A program made the translations under genes and the position numbers. The notes under the pieces were generated by a model. That model saw only the letters and a list, made by a program, of their open reading frames with translations. It was not told the origin of the DNA and did not search any database. Shown here in pieces: positions 22,774-34,474 of a stretch of DNA of 64,000 nt. This DNA is from Saccharum officinarum. Taxonomy: Eukaryota; Streptophyta; Magnoliopsida; Poales; Poaceae. The stretch covers positions 10,458,214 to 10,522,213 of the forward strand of contig CM036188.1 in assembly GCA_020631735.1 (NCBI GenBank). Direction: 5' to 3'. Within the stretch, counting starts at the first letter, position 1, and each line of letters begins with the position of its first letter.

Positions 22774-23076
22774 CGGCGGCGCTGGATCTGAGAGCCGAGC
22801 CGCAGCAGCAGCAGCCAAGCAGCAATCGTGGAGTGGGGTGGGGTGGGGAGGCGAGGGGAGGATGTCTCCGGAACAATCACAACTCACATCACGTCGGATC
22901 GGACGCGGTGGAGGACAGCGATGGCCAGGTGGGCCGGCCCGCGGTCAAGGTGTTTGGGCGCAGATATGTACGGCCTGTTGAGGCCCACGTGCGCATTGGC
23001 ATATTACCCACGCGACCAGTAGTGGACTGTCAGCCCATAGGAGAAGCTTTCCTCCGCAATCTATACACACACTTCA

Positions 23077-23544
23077 TAAGGGGAAAATTGAAAGAATCCA
23101 CTTCCGTAAAATACCACTGAAAGACGTTTTACCGCTGAAAGACACACCGTTCCCTCTATCTAGCATTCCGTCACAGTGGGATAGCAACGTTGTGAAATCC
23201 ACCTCCAAACGCCTGAAAGATAAAAACGCTGGGTCCTAGTCCTTCCCTGTTCGATGTGGAGCGCCAGCACCAACTCATGCTCCTCGCTGCTGACGGCGGA
23301 TGCTAGGTGGAATTCCAAAGTTGTGGCCGGGTCGCACGAGGTGGCCGTCGGGGAGTGCGGCAAGCTGGTTACAAGCGAGACACGGTGCGGCGAGTGCGGA
23401 GTGGCAGCGACAGCGACGACGTAGCTCGCCGGCCGACATGGGTAAGGACGGACCTCCGGAGGAGGCGGCCAAGGCCAAGAATTCGGCGCCGGCGCTGCCG
23501 TCGTTTGCCGGTGTTCATGCACGCGGACGTGGTGCTCATATGGT
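23077..23544 (+). repeat. Left arm of the ABCB inverted repeat (copy B)
   Basis: Same arm as 4246-4713; pairs with the reverse complement of 30565-31041. Confidence 0.85.
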
Positions 23545-24103
23545 GCTGGGCCTGGTGGGCGCAATAGGCGACGGCATGTCCACGTCCGTGATGCTCTTTA
23601 TCACCAGCCGCATCTTCAACTTCCTCTCCTCTCCTGCTTCTCGACTACCAGAACACGCGGAATCTCGTCTTCTTGACGCTCGGCAACTGGATCATGGAGG
23701 TGAGCCGGCCGGCGCTGCACACGCATGCACCCGTGCCAAATGCCACCGCCGGCGGTTTGCTTGTGCACGCATGTTGGGGGCACGGCGGAGCGGCATGCAC
23801 CGTGCTGATAATTGTGGTCCACGAGTGTGGTCGGCCTCGCGCTCGAGGCGGCCCGTGCGGTGGCGTCGTCCTTGGGCTAAGGGCGCACGCAGGGGGTAGC
23901 TTCGCTGCCAGCCGCGGCAGTGCTGGCCAAGAGGCAGCGCAGCGCTTGTTCAGGTGCAGCTGGTGTCCGTTCTCGGCATCCACCACATGCAGAGCTCGCA
24001 CCCGTGGCGATGAGCCCAGCGCGTCGTTGCCATGGTCCAGGTCCCGACACTCTACCTCCGTGACGTTCTCCTCTGTTCCGTGGCCGTTCTCTGCGGTGCG
24101 TGA
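23438..24103 (+). pseudogene. ABCB-type transporter first-exon fragment (copy B)
   Basis: The ATG at 23438 and the splice donor after 23699 match the fragment at 4607-4868, with the same frameshifts. Shared damage in both copies shows that the decay predates the duplication, or that both copies are one locus. Confidence 0.75.
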
Positions 24104-24582
24104 TGTTAGGATGATCTCAGAGGCCCAGCCCAACGGCTGGGGCCTCATCCCCTTGGATCGCGCCCTGATCGGGGGCGCCCAACCGCTCCATGGTTGGTGG
24201 GCCCCCGACGCGCTGCGCTATATAAAGGGAGTGGGGGCCGCAGGCTCGCGTAACGAGGTTCGCCGTGCCCCAAACCCCACTCTACAACCCTAGGCCACCG
24301 ATCGGCATCGCGCAGTGGCGTCGGGAAGCACCACCGCGCCGCCACCTCTCTACTGCCGCACCACCGTCGTCGGACAACGCCGGTGGAGGCCCGAAGGAAG
24401 ACGCGATCTACTTCACCGACACGCCCACGCCATGGACACCTCCGGATCCGCTCCCTCCAACGACGGTTTACCTCCTAAACCCCTAGATCTACCTCACAGT
24501 ACATCACAGTTTGTTCTTTTGTATCCCGTTTCCCGTTCGCGCTACTAGTCATAGATCCTAGCAAGTTTATCAAAGTCTATCA
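24104..24582 (+). repeat. 5' LTR of copia element (copy B)
   Basis: A 479-bp LTR, TGTTAGGATG to TCTATCA, with a TATATAAA box. Confidence 0.93.
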
Positions 24583-25674
24583 ATGGTATCGGCCGATCTA
24601 GTAGTAGATCGGGCTCGGGAATCTTCTAGAACGAACAGCAAGAAACAAGAAAGGGGGTTTTTCTTTTTCAAACCCTAACCCTAGCTAGCGCAAGAACACG
24701 GAACCCTAACCCTAAAAGCAAAGAGGAACGGCCGGGGGGGGATCCATGCACTTACCTTTTGCCGCGGTCCTCCCCGCACCGCCGCCAGGTCGCCGACGTC
24801 CGGGACAAGCACAGAAACCGGCCGGGGATTCCACGCCGCCGCGCGGCCCTCCGTAATCGGCCATCCAGTGAGCCAACCGCGCTCGGGCACCGCACTCGAA
24901 AACCCTAGACGGCGGCGCGCTCCACCATCGGAGAGCGCGCGCACCGGCCAGGGCCCTCGGGGCGGCGCCGTCCTCCTCTCCGGCCGCCGCAAGGAGCCCC
25001 GCCTCCGAGTTCTCTTCGTTGCCGGTGAGAGAGGAGCAAGGGAAGAGAGAGATGGCGTCGGTAGAAATGGACTAGGGTTTCCACCGACCGGCAGCTCGAG
25101 GGGTTTTGTTCACCCGAAAACGAAGGCCGACCGTCGGATGTGATCCAACGGCCAAGATTGGTTTGGACCAGATTAAGCCCAGGCGGGTTTCGGCGCTGGG
25201 CCGAATGCGCGCCGCCGGCCCAGGTTGCGGCCTGGCCGAGCGAGCCGTCCCGCGCGCGCAGTTGGGCTGGGCCCAAAGTGGCCGTGGGCCAAATCGTTGG
25301 CCGCGGCCCGATAAGCACAGTGAAATTTTTTCTTTATTCTATTTGATTTTCAGAAGCATTTAATATTTGTTTTGCCCAGTAATTAATCTCTAATTAATTG
25401 CACCAACGTGTTTATTACTTAGAGAGCAAAGTCAGCAAGTTATGCTTCTGAAAAATAGCAAGTTAATTTCAAGTTTTCCGCTGCGCAAGCTCTAACATTT
25501 TATGCATTTATTCTATTCTGCCCAACGGTGATTAGAATTTATGTAAAGGGTCAATTTTTGTATATCTTGATTTTGACCAACGTTAAATTAAGATATGCAA
25601 TTATTTTTCCTAGATTTACTATTCATGTCCTCACTATTTTATTATGTTTAATTTCAGACCAAGCTCTCAATGCG

Positions 25675-25968
25675 ATGCACTTTATTAGTGCAATCCCAAA
25701 GCTGACGGGACAGAACTATGTTCTGTGGCGAGAAGAACTTGATGCTGCTCTAGCACTTGCAGAGATAGATTTGGCTCTTCAGGAGCCAAAACCCACTGAG
25801 CCAGAGGAGCCCGAAAGGGCCCACAATGAGACCGATGAAGCTTTTGCTAATCGGAAGCGAGACTATGCTCCCATTAGAGCAAAGTATGATCTTGAGAAAT
25901 ACAAGTGGGAAAAATCAAACCGCAAGTGCAAGATTGTCATCAAGAAAACCATCACAGAGGGCTTATGA
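25675..25968 (+). pseudogene. Copia gag N-terminal part ending at TGA (copy B)
   Basis: Same ATG and same in-frame TGA (25966-25968) as copy A. Confidence 0.8.
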
Positions 25969-26013
25969 GGTGCCATCCCAGAATGTGAAACAGCAAAAGA
26001 ATATCTTGAGAAA

Positions 26014-29000
26014 GTGAAGAATCAGTTCACTGGTTCCACCAAAGCTCATGCTTCCACACTGATCCAGAAACTCACTAACATGAAGTTCACAGGTGGAAGT
26101 GTGAGAGAGCACATTCTGAGCATGAGCACCATGGCAGCTAAGTTAGACAAGCTAAAGATGCCCCTGGCAGATGGTTTCATCATTCACTTAGCTCTAAACT
26201 CCCTTCCCAAAGAGTACGAGACATTTGTTGTCAATTACAATACACAGCCAGAGGATTGGGATTTAGAGAAGGTGATTGCAATGTGTGTACAAGAAGAAGA
26301 AAGGCTAAAGAATGCAAATGGTGGTTCTGTGAACTTTGTCAAAGGAAAGAACAAGAAGCCATTCTACAACAAGAAAGCTCCAGATGCCTCCACCTCTCAT
26401 AACAAGGGAGGAAACTCTTCACAGCACAAAGCACAGCCAAAACAAGACAACCAGCAGAAGCAGGAGGACCCGGATCGCTGTAGATGGTGCAATGAGACAG
26501 GGCATTGGAAGCACGACTGCCCTAAGTTCATGAGACACTGCCTAGTCAAGGGTGAGGACATTATAACTTTTGTTGATGAATCCTTATATCTAAGTTATGC
26601 TAGATCCACATGGTGGATTGACTCAGGTGCAACTGTTCATGTTGCTAACTCTTTGCAGGGATTCAATGGAGGGAGAACCCTTCAAAGAGGAGAAAGACAG
26701 ATTAAGGTGGCCACTGGTGTTGAAGCTGAAGTTCGAGCTATAGGAAATTTATCTCTAGACTTAGCTAGTGGCTTCACACTTCAGCTGCATGATGTTCTTT
26801 ATGTTCCCTCTTTAGCCAGGAATTTGATTTCAGTATCATGTTTGTCAGACTATGGTTTTGATTGTCATTTTAGCAAGAACAATTGCAAGTTACAATTAAA
26901 TAATCAGTGTGTGGGTCTTGCCTTCCGACAAGACAAACTTTATTTATTATCTACGTCTGAGAATGTGAATGCTGAATGTAACAATGCTGAGAATGCAATA
27001 CCCGCAGATGCTAGCAAGAAAAGGAAAAGAATTGATTCCTCATCGAAATTATGGCACTGTCGTTTAGGCCATATTTCGAGGGGGAGAATAGAACGCTTAG
27101 TCAAAGAATCAATACTCCCACCACTAGAACTCTCAGAGTTAGAGCAATGCGTTGATTGCATTAAAGGTAAGTTAGCAAAGAACATAAAGAAAGGCGCTAA
27201 GCGAAGCACGGGAGTACTAGAATTGATCCACACAGACATCTGTGGACCTTTTCCAGTAACATCTGTGGATGGTTTTGATTCCTTCATCACATTCACAGAT
27301 GACTACTCTCGTTTTGGATATATATATCCAATCAAAGAACGTTCAGAAGCTTTAGACAAGTTTAAGATATTCAAGGCTGAGGTTGAAAATCAACTAGACA
27401 GAAAAATCAAAGTAGTGAGATCTGACCGTGGGGGGAGTACTACGGTCGACATACCCCTTATGGACAAGTTCCTGGACCTTTTGCAAGGTTCTTACAGGAA
27501 AATGGCATAGTAGCCCAGTATTCAATGCCGGGCGACCCACAGCAAAATGGAGTAGCAGAAAGGCGTAACCGTACTCTGATGGATATGGTGCGCAGCATGA
27601 TGAGTTATTCCACTCTGCCACTGAGTTTGTGGATGGAGGCCTTAAAAACCGCCATTCACATTCTCAACAGAGTTCCGAGCAAGTCAGTACTTAAAACACC
27701 GTATGAGTTGTGGACCGGCAGGAAGCCCTCAGTCAACCATCTGCGTGTCTGGGGGAGCCCTGCTGAAGCAAAAATATTTAACCCGAACATAGGAAAGCTA
27801 GACCCCAAAACAGTAAGTTGCCATTTCATTGGCTATCCAGAAAAGTCCAAAGGTTATCGTTTTTACTGCCCTGGTAGACATACCAAGTTCGTGGAAACGA
27901 GACACGCTAGTTTTCTAGAAGATCAGATGATCAGGGGGAGCAAGACAGCGCGAGAAATCACCCTTGAAGAGAAGCGGGTGTTCGTGCCTATCCCTATGGT
28001 GCAGGAACCCTACTTCACGCTGCCTGTTGTTGTTGGACCTACGCAAGTGGTGACAACACCTGCTGTAATTTCGCCCACGGCTAATTCGGAACCTGTCCTT
28101 CAGGAACCGAATGAACCCATAGTTGATGAACAGCAGCCCCAGCAAGATCAGCCTCAAGAACAAGAAATGCCAGTAGCAGAACCTTCTGGCAGACCTCAAA
28201 GAGTGAGAAAGTCTCCTATTCCAGATGACTATATAGTCTATGAATGCGAAGAAGTTCAGACGGAGGATGAACCTACCTCATTTGAAGAAGCCATGAGGAG
28301 CACTGAAGCATCTAAGTGGCAAGAAGCCATGGAAGATGAATTAAAGTCCATGAGTACCAATAAAGTTTGGGACCTAGAGGAAATTCCTGAAGGAGCCAAA
28401 ACAGTAGGCTGTAAATGGGTCTACAAAGTGAAACGTGACTCCAAAGGGAACATAGAAAGGTATAAAGCAAGACTGGTAGCAAAAGGTTTTACTCAGCGAG
28501 AAGGGATAGATTACAATGAAACGTTCTCTCCCGTCTCGAGCAAGGACTCCTTTAGAATCATAATGGCCCTAGTGGCACATTTTGATCTAGAATTACATCA
28601 GATGGATGTGAAGACAGCGTTTCTCAATGGGGATCTAGAAGAAAGAGTGTACATGGCACAACCGAAAGGTTTTGCTGTGACAGGCAAGGAAAGAATGGGC
28701 TGTCGCCTGAAGAAGTCCATTTATGGATTAAAGCAAGCATCCAGACAGTGGTATTTGAAATTTGATAAGACAATCAGGAAGTTTGGGTTTAAAGAGAATG
28801 TTGAGGACAATTGCGTGTATGCGAAGTTTAAGAATGGGAAATATATTTTCCTAGTACTGTATGTAGATGACATTCTACTAGCAAGTAGTGATGTCACTCT
28901 GCTACAGGAAACCAAGAGATTTTTGTCCTCAAATTTTGATATGAAGGATTTAGGTGAAGCTTCTTTTGTCTTGGGCATAAAGATTCACCGAGATAGAAAC

Positions 29001-29837
29001 CGAGGGGTATTGGGATTGTCCCAAGAGGCATATATAGAGAAAATATTGAAGAAATTCAATATGCATAAGTGTAGACCATCACCTGCTCCTATTGTAAAAG
29101 GTGACAAGTATGGGGAACATCAATGTCCCAAGAGCAAGTTCGAGCGCGATCGCATGCAAGCCGTTCCATACGCTTCAGCTGTCGGAAGCTTACAGTATGC
29201 TCAAGTGTGCACACGCCCAGATCTGGCCTTTGTGACTGGGCTGCTTGGCAGATATCAAAGTAATCCAGGTATGGAACACTGGAATTTGGTAAAGAAGGTC
29301 TTAAGATATTTGCAAGGTACAAAAGGGCTCATGCTAACCTACAGAAGATCTGATGACCTACAAATAGTAGGATATTCAGATTCTGATTACGCGGGAGATG
29401 ATAGAAAGTCTACCTCAGGGTATATATTCACTCTCGCGCAAGGAGCCATATCATGGAAAAGCTCAAAACAAACAATAGTCACTGCATCGTTCACAATGTA
29501 TGCTGAGTTTATTGCTTGTTATGAGGCGTCAGGACAGGTGAATTGGCTTAAGAAATTTATACCTAGTTTGAAGGTGGTCGACAGCATCGATAAACCACTA
29601 AAGTTATATTGTGATAACGAGCCAGCAGTGTTGTACGCTCACAACAATAAGTCAAGCAATGCCGCCAAGCACATTGACATAAAATATTATGTTGTGAAGG
29701 ATAAAATCCGGGATCACGTCATAAGTCTTGAACATATAGGCACAGAAAAGATGTTAGCGGATCCGCTTACGAAAGGCTTACCGCCCAATGTGTTCAGAGA
29801 ACACGTAGCCGGCATGGGTTTGAAGGAAGGCCTGTGA
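26014..29837 (+). pseudogene. Copia gag-pol polyprotein with a one-base deletion in integrase (copy B)
   Basis: The frame is open from 26014 to a stop at 27508-27510, then resumes in another frame from 27525 to 29837. The break is in a G run at about 27430: six G here against seven in copy A, inside the integrase SDRGGEY motif. Everything else (CCHC knuckle, DSGA protease, YVDD reverse transcriptase, RNase H) matches copy A. A length error in a G homopolymer is the simplest reading. Confidence 0.9.
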
Positions 29838-30009
29838 TTCCTGGATAAGTAAGAGGGCCCAAGGCGAGAATCTACCTCTGAACAGAAAAGTGTCTGTGGC
29901 TGTCTAATCTAATGGTAATAACTGTTATGATGAAACATGCTCAATACACTAATTTGTGATGGGGTGGGTTAACAAAGTGAGAAAGCAGAGATGAGATCAA
30001 GGGGGAGAA

Positions 30010-30487
30010 TGTTAGGATGATCTCAGAGGCCCAGCCCAACGGCTGGGGCCTCATCCCCTTGGATCGCGCCCTGATCGGGGCGCCCAACCGCTCCATGGTT
30101 GGTGGGCCCCCGACGCGCTGCGCTATATAAAGGGAGTGGGGGCCGCAGGCTCGCGTAACGAGGTTCGCCGTGCCCCAAACCCCACTCTACAACCCTAGGC
30201 CACCGATCGGCATCGCGCAGTGGCGTCGGGAAGCACCACCGCGCCGCCACCTCTCTACTGCCGCACCACCGTCGTCGGACAACGCCGGTGGAGGCCCGAA
30301 GGAAGACGCGATCTACTTCACCGACACGCCCACGCCATGGACACCTCCGGATCCGCTCCCTCCAACGACGGTTTACCTCCTAAACCCCTAGATCTACCTC
30401 ACAGTACATCACAGTTTGTTCTTTTGTATCCCGTTTCCCGTTCGCGCTACTAGTCATAGATCCTAGCAAGTTTATCAAAGTCTATCA
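30010..30487 (+). repeat. 3' LTR of copia element (copy B)
   Basis: A 478-bp LTR preceded by a purine tract (AAGGGGGAGAA) and followed by the CGTGA target duplication. Confidence 0.93.
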
Positions 30488-30564
30488 CGTGAGTCCATCT
30501 CGGAGCTCCGGTGTCCTGTAGGATATATAGCTTCAACTCCCTCGAGAACGCAAGAGCTCGCAAG

Positions 30565-31041
30565 AACCATGAGCACCACGTCCGCGAACACCGACGCGAA
30601 CGACTGCAGCGCCGGCTCCAAATTCTTGGCCTTGGTCACCTCCTCCGGAGGTCCGTCCTTACCCATGTCGGCCGGCAAGGTTGTCGGAGTCGCTGCCACT
30701 CCGTACTCGCCGCACCGTGTCTCGCTTGTAACCAGCTTGCCGCGCTCCTCGACGGCCACCTCGTGCGACCCGGCGACAACTTTGGAATTCTGCCTGAGCA
30801 TCCGCCGTCGGCAGCGAGGAGGTGCACGAGCTGGTGCTCTGGCGCTCCACACCGAACCGAGGAGGACTAGGAGTAGGACCCAGCGTTTGTTTCTCTTAGG
30901 CGTTTGGAGGTGAATTTCACGACGTTGCTGACGGAATGCTAGATAGTCTTTTGAGCGGTATTTTACGTGACGAACGTCTTTCAATGCTATTTTACGGAAG
31001 TGGAGTTCTTTCGGTGCTATAGAATTAATTTTTCCCTTCAT
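30565..31041 (-). pseudogene. Inverted ABCB 5' fragment, right arm (copy B)
   Basis: Same as 11732-12208, with its ATG at 30664-30666 on the minus strand. Confidence 0.75.
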
Positions 31042-31197
31042 AAATGTTAGGAATTATATAACATTCGTCCTTAAATATATATTCATATAGTATTCATTTG
31101 ACCTTATAAACGTTGACAATTTTTTTATAAATTTATCCAAATTTAAAATAGTTTTCACCTAGTATAAAATCAGATACTTTCTTTTGTATAGAAAGTA

Positions 31198-31443
31198 CTC
31201 CCTCAATCTCAACAAAAAAAAAAGTTACTATGGGATGCGTGCGGATAAACTTTCTTAAATTTACCTAGATTTGTAGAAATAGTAGCAAAATTTATTTTTT
31301 CAAATAAATTTATTATGGAAATATATTAAAATATTCATATAATAACACTAATTATCCACCATAAATATTAATATGTTTTATATATATTGGGTTAATGTTA
31401 CAAAGTTTGACTTCTCGGAAATTGAGCTCTTTGTGAGACGGAG
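31198..31443. mobile_element. Stowaway-like MITE (copy B)
   Basis: Same element as 12365-12610. Confidence 0.6.
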
Positions 31444-31468
31444 AAAGACGAAAGATGTTAATAATTAA

Positions 31469-31767
31469 GGGCCTGTTTGGTGAGTTTCGGATTCTTAAAA
31501 AACCAGTTTTTGCTTCTAGTTTCTAAAATCTAGATTCTGAGCAAAAACTAATAGGGATGTTTGGATACCCCTGTTTTTAAGAATTTGGGTTCATTTATTG
31601 TTCATAGGAACACCAAAAACTAGCAAAAACCAGGTATCAACAGCTTCTTGGTTTTTAAGAATCTGGTAAAAACTAATACAAGAAATTGGACAAAAATTGG
31701 CCTGTTTGGATCTTACCCAATTTCCAAAAGTCAGATTCCTAAAAACTAGAGGGATCCAAACAGAGCC
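31469..31767. mobile_element. Tourist-like MITE with TAA target duplication (copy B)
   Basis: Same element as 12636-12934, flanked by TAA on both sides. Confidence 0.75.
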
Positions 31768-31770
31768 TAA

Positions 31771-33018
31771 TTAATACTCTACCTTAGCACACCTACAAAA
31801 TGCAAGTGTTCGCATTATTTTTAGAATAGACTGAGGAAAGGAAATGAGTACCGCATATTCAGGTAACCGTTGCTATAAGTTGGCATTAATTAAATGTTGA
31901 GGCCAGATAAGCTTCTGTTTGTGAACAAATTTAATGCTATAAGAATGCATATATTTGGGCACGGAGGGAGCAGCACCTAATATAAATAATAAAAAAAGTT
32001 AAATGTGTGTGCTCTCATCACAAAACGGTGCTAGGAAGACGAGTCCAACATCAGAAAGGCTGTTTTCGTTGTGCAACCTCGAAAGAACCAAATCGTGCTC
32101 TCTCATAGATTTGAGGTAGGATGAAACAAAAAATATTAGTTTCACCTTATCCTGCATTGCGTTCTGAGAGCATGTTTTAAGGAACTAGAGCTGCTTTTGC
32201 CAAATGATTTACTAAAACGGCTTTAACTCCACCGATAAAGTTGTTCAGGGAGCTGAAGCCCAAACACTTGGCTCACTAGTGAAGTGGAGCCATGCCAAAT
32301 TTGGATGGGCTAAAACCGGCCATTACCCATCCTAAAAAAAGTAAGAGCTAATAGCATGGGTAATTTTTTTTGTCCATACACATTTGAACCATTAGTCCAT
32401 TAATTAACTGATGGGGGTTAATTTGAGCTAAACTTTAGCTAGCTAGTTATTAGCCCGTCTAAACATGTACCACTATGTCCTAAAGGCCTCTTTAGAACGT
32501 TTGTTTTTTTTCCTGAATTGTATTCCGATTTCTTCTATGGAATTTTGTACAATTAGCATGGATTTCGCGGTTCCTTCATCTAAAAAAGTGCATTTTAGAT
32601 TTGAAAACCGTGTCAGATTTTATTTAGTTTTAACTGAGGTTATAGAAAATAGAATCTACAATTTTGCCTCTAAATAGGTGTATATTGAAATAATATTGTA
32701 CGATTAGTCTAATGAATACCTATTTAGTATCATAAACACTAATAACTTTTAAGTAGGTATGATTAAACTTAAAATCGTTTGAATTCTAAGAAAACTTTTT
32801 TTACAGTATTATTATATTCGTCTTAGATAAGAGCTGAGAGCTAAAATACATGTTTTCTGGGACCGAGGGAGTAAGCACGTTTGGAAGGGTTACCGGTTAC
32901 GGAACGTAACGAGAGGCCAGCAAAGCATTGGTTCTCTGCCAAACATGAAATTCTGAGGAGGGCATCATCGTGTCATTGTTCATCTTTGTCCAAGTACAGT
33001 ACCTACTCCTACTACTAT
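31771..33018. other. AT-rich intergenic stretch (copy B); no gene seen
   Basis: Counterpart of 12938-14184; only eroded repeat-like sequence. One of its few differences from copy A is a CC for C near 32316. Confidence 0.5.
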
Positions 33019-33490
33019 GGTCATGTTTAGATCCCTTCAAAATACAAAAAGTTTTCAAGATTTCCAGTCACATCACATATGCCGGCACATGTATATAGCA
33101 TTAAATGTGAGGTAAAAAAATAACTAATTGCATAGTTTATCTCTAAATGTCAAGACGAATCTTTTAAGCCTGGTTAATCCATGATTGGACAAAGTTTGTC
33201 AAATACAGGCTGTGTTTAGATGCACTGAAAAGTGCACTATGCAAAATAAGATTCCCCGTCACATCAAACTTGCGATACATATATGGAGTACTAAATGTGG
33301 ATAAAATCAAAAACTAATTGCACAGTTTGGTTGTACTTTACGAGACGAACATTTTGAGCCTAATTAGTCAATGATTGGACAATTATTACCAAATACAAAC
33401 GAAATGCTACAGTGTATTTTGGCTATCCAAATTTTGGATCTAAACACAGCCACAAATGAAAAGTGCTAAAAAGATTTTGCAAACTAAGCC
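33019..33490. mobile_element. Nested MITE pair (copy B)
   Basis: Same as 14185-14656; the inner element is at 33208-33451 with ACA on both sides. Confidence 0.7.
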
Positions 33491-33720
33491 TGACCTAGTA
33501 CTCGTAGATTGTGCTAGTGGGCTTGTTTGATGTTTCGTGCGGGGTGCCAGCCAGCCAGCCAGCCAGTGGAGGACGACAGACGACTGCCGCCTGGATAGTC
33601 ACCTCACGCTCATGGCACACAGGAATATCGATCAGTCAGAAAAACTGAGGTCAAGTCTGAACATTGCTTCCCTTGGGAGATGACACGCAACGACAAGGCA
33701 TGAACGAGTGACATAAAAGC

Positions 33721-33997
33721 CGGCCGGCCGCGAGACCTCGCTCGACGCTACGAGTAGCTCCAATGAAAACCCGGATACGCATGGCGGGCGGCGGCATGTA
33801 GCATGGTCTTCGCAGGCTGACGAATTGAAGGCGACGACGACCGCGCGACGTGTAGGAGTACGTAGCGCGAACGCTCTGCGAGCCGCTATCGATCTGCGGC
33901 CCCGGCGACGACGGGCGGCGCGCGCACACCTTGGCCAACGAGGTTTCAGAAACAAGGCAGCATCTATTCCTATCTATCGTAGTGGTATTCCAATCCG
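33721..33997. other. Non-coding stretch beyond the end of the duplicated block
   Basis: This sequence follows the point where copy A meets the gap. It is GC-rich, has no recognisable protein, and runs up to the Mutator-like element. Confidence 0.5.
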
Positions 33998-34045
33998 CGG
34001 GGTACAGGTCCCACGTGGCACGCTGTAGGCCAGCGTGGAAAGGAG

Positions 34046-34103
34046 TACCCCGCCATGCATCACGGCGGGGTACCCCCTAACCCGCCATGAATCATGGCGG
34101 GGT
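34046..34103. repeat. Palindromes in the left terminal repeat
   Basis: Two palindromes, 34046-34072 and 34080-34103, have arms TACCCCGCCATG and CATGGCGGGGTA (with minor mismatches) around three bases. They lie 15-70 bp upstream of the TATA-like box. Confidence 0.85.
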
Positions 34104-34116
34104 ACAAGTCCGCCCA

Positions 34117-34123
34117 TTTAAAA
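34117..34123 (+). promoter_or_regulatory. TATA-like box of the left (GRF) gene
   Basis: TTTAAAA lies just inside the left palindromes, followed by a leader made of repeated CGTCCCCGTCCCCTCCCCTC-like units (34185-34290) and, before the ATG at 34475, an apparent intron ending in TTTTCTGTAG (34453). Confidence 0.45.
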
Positions 34124-34474
34124 GTCCGGGCACTTCTTGTTTTTGGTCATTCATCCATTCCATTTTCCGCAGCGCCCGTCCCCGTCCCGTCCCCTCCCCT
34201 CGGCGCCCGTCCCCGTCCCCTCCCCTCGGCGCCCGTCCCCGTCCCCGTCCCAGGACCGAGGTCCCCTCCCCTCGGCGCCCGTCCCGCCTAGGGCACCTCC
34301 CCGTCGGCTACCGGCCCATCGTCGGACCTTGTTCCGGCCACCCCTTCTCTGTGTCCATCGTTGTAGTATGTTTGGTTAATGTAGTTAGTAAAGTTATATT
34401 AGTTTTAATCGTATTGATATTGTACATTATATAAGTGATATGTGTTTTCTGTAGAAATCATTTCGTGTTATTAG

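Larger units (their letters stand above)
24104..30487 (+). mobile_element. Ty1/copia LTR retrotransposon, copy B
   Basis: LTRs at 24104-24582 and 30010-30487 are flanked by CGTGA (24099-24103 and 30488-30492). The insertion point is identical to copy A, so it is one insertion event seen twice, not an independent transposition. Confidence 0.95.
18831..33720. repeat. Large duplicated block, copy B
   Basis: This is the counterpart of 1-14890. It joins smoothly to unique sequence on both sides (14991-18830 with the DCP1 3' exons, and 33721 onward), so this copy looks like the correctly anchored one. The features below from 19082 to 33490 repeat those of copy A. Confidence 0.9.

Noticed and set aside
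34185..34290. CRISPR-like repeat array in the CCCCGTCCCC region
   Set aside because: Direct short tandem units without spacers in a plant genome; simple low-complexity leader.
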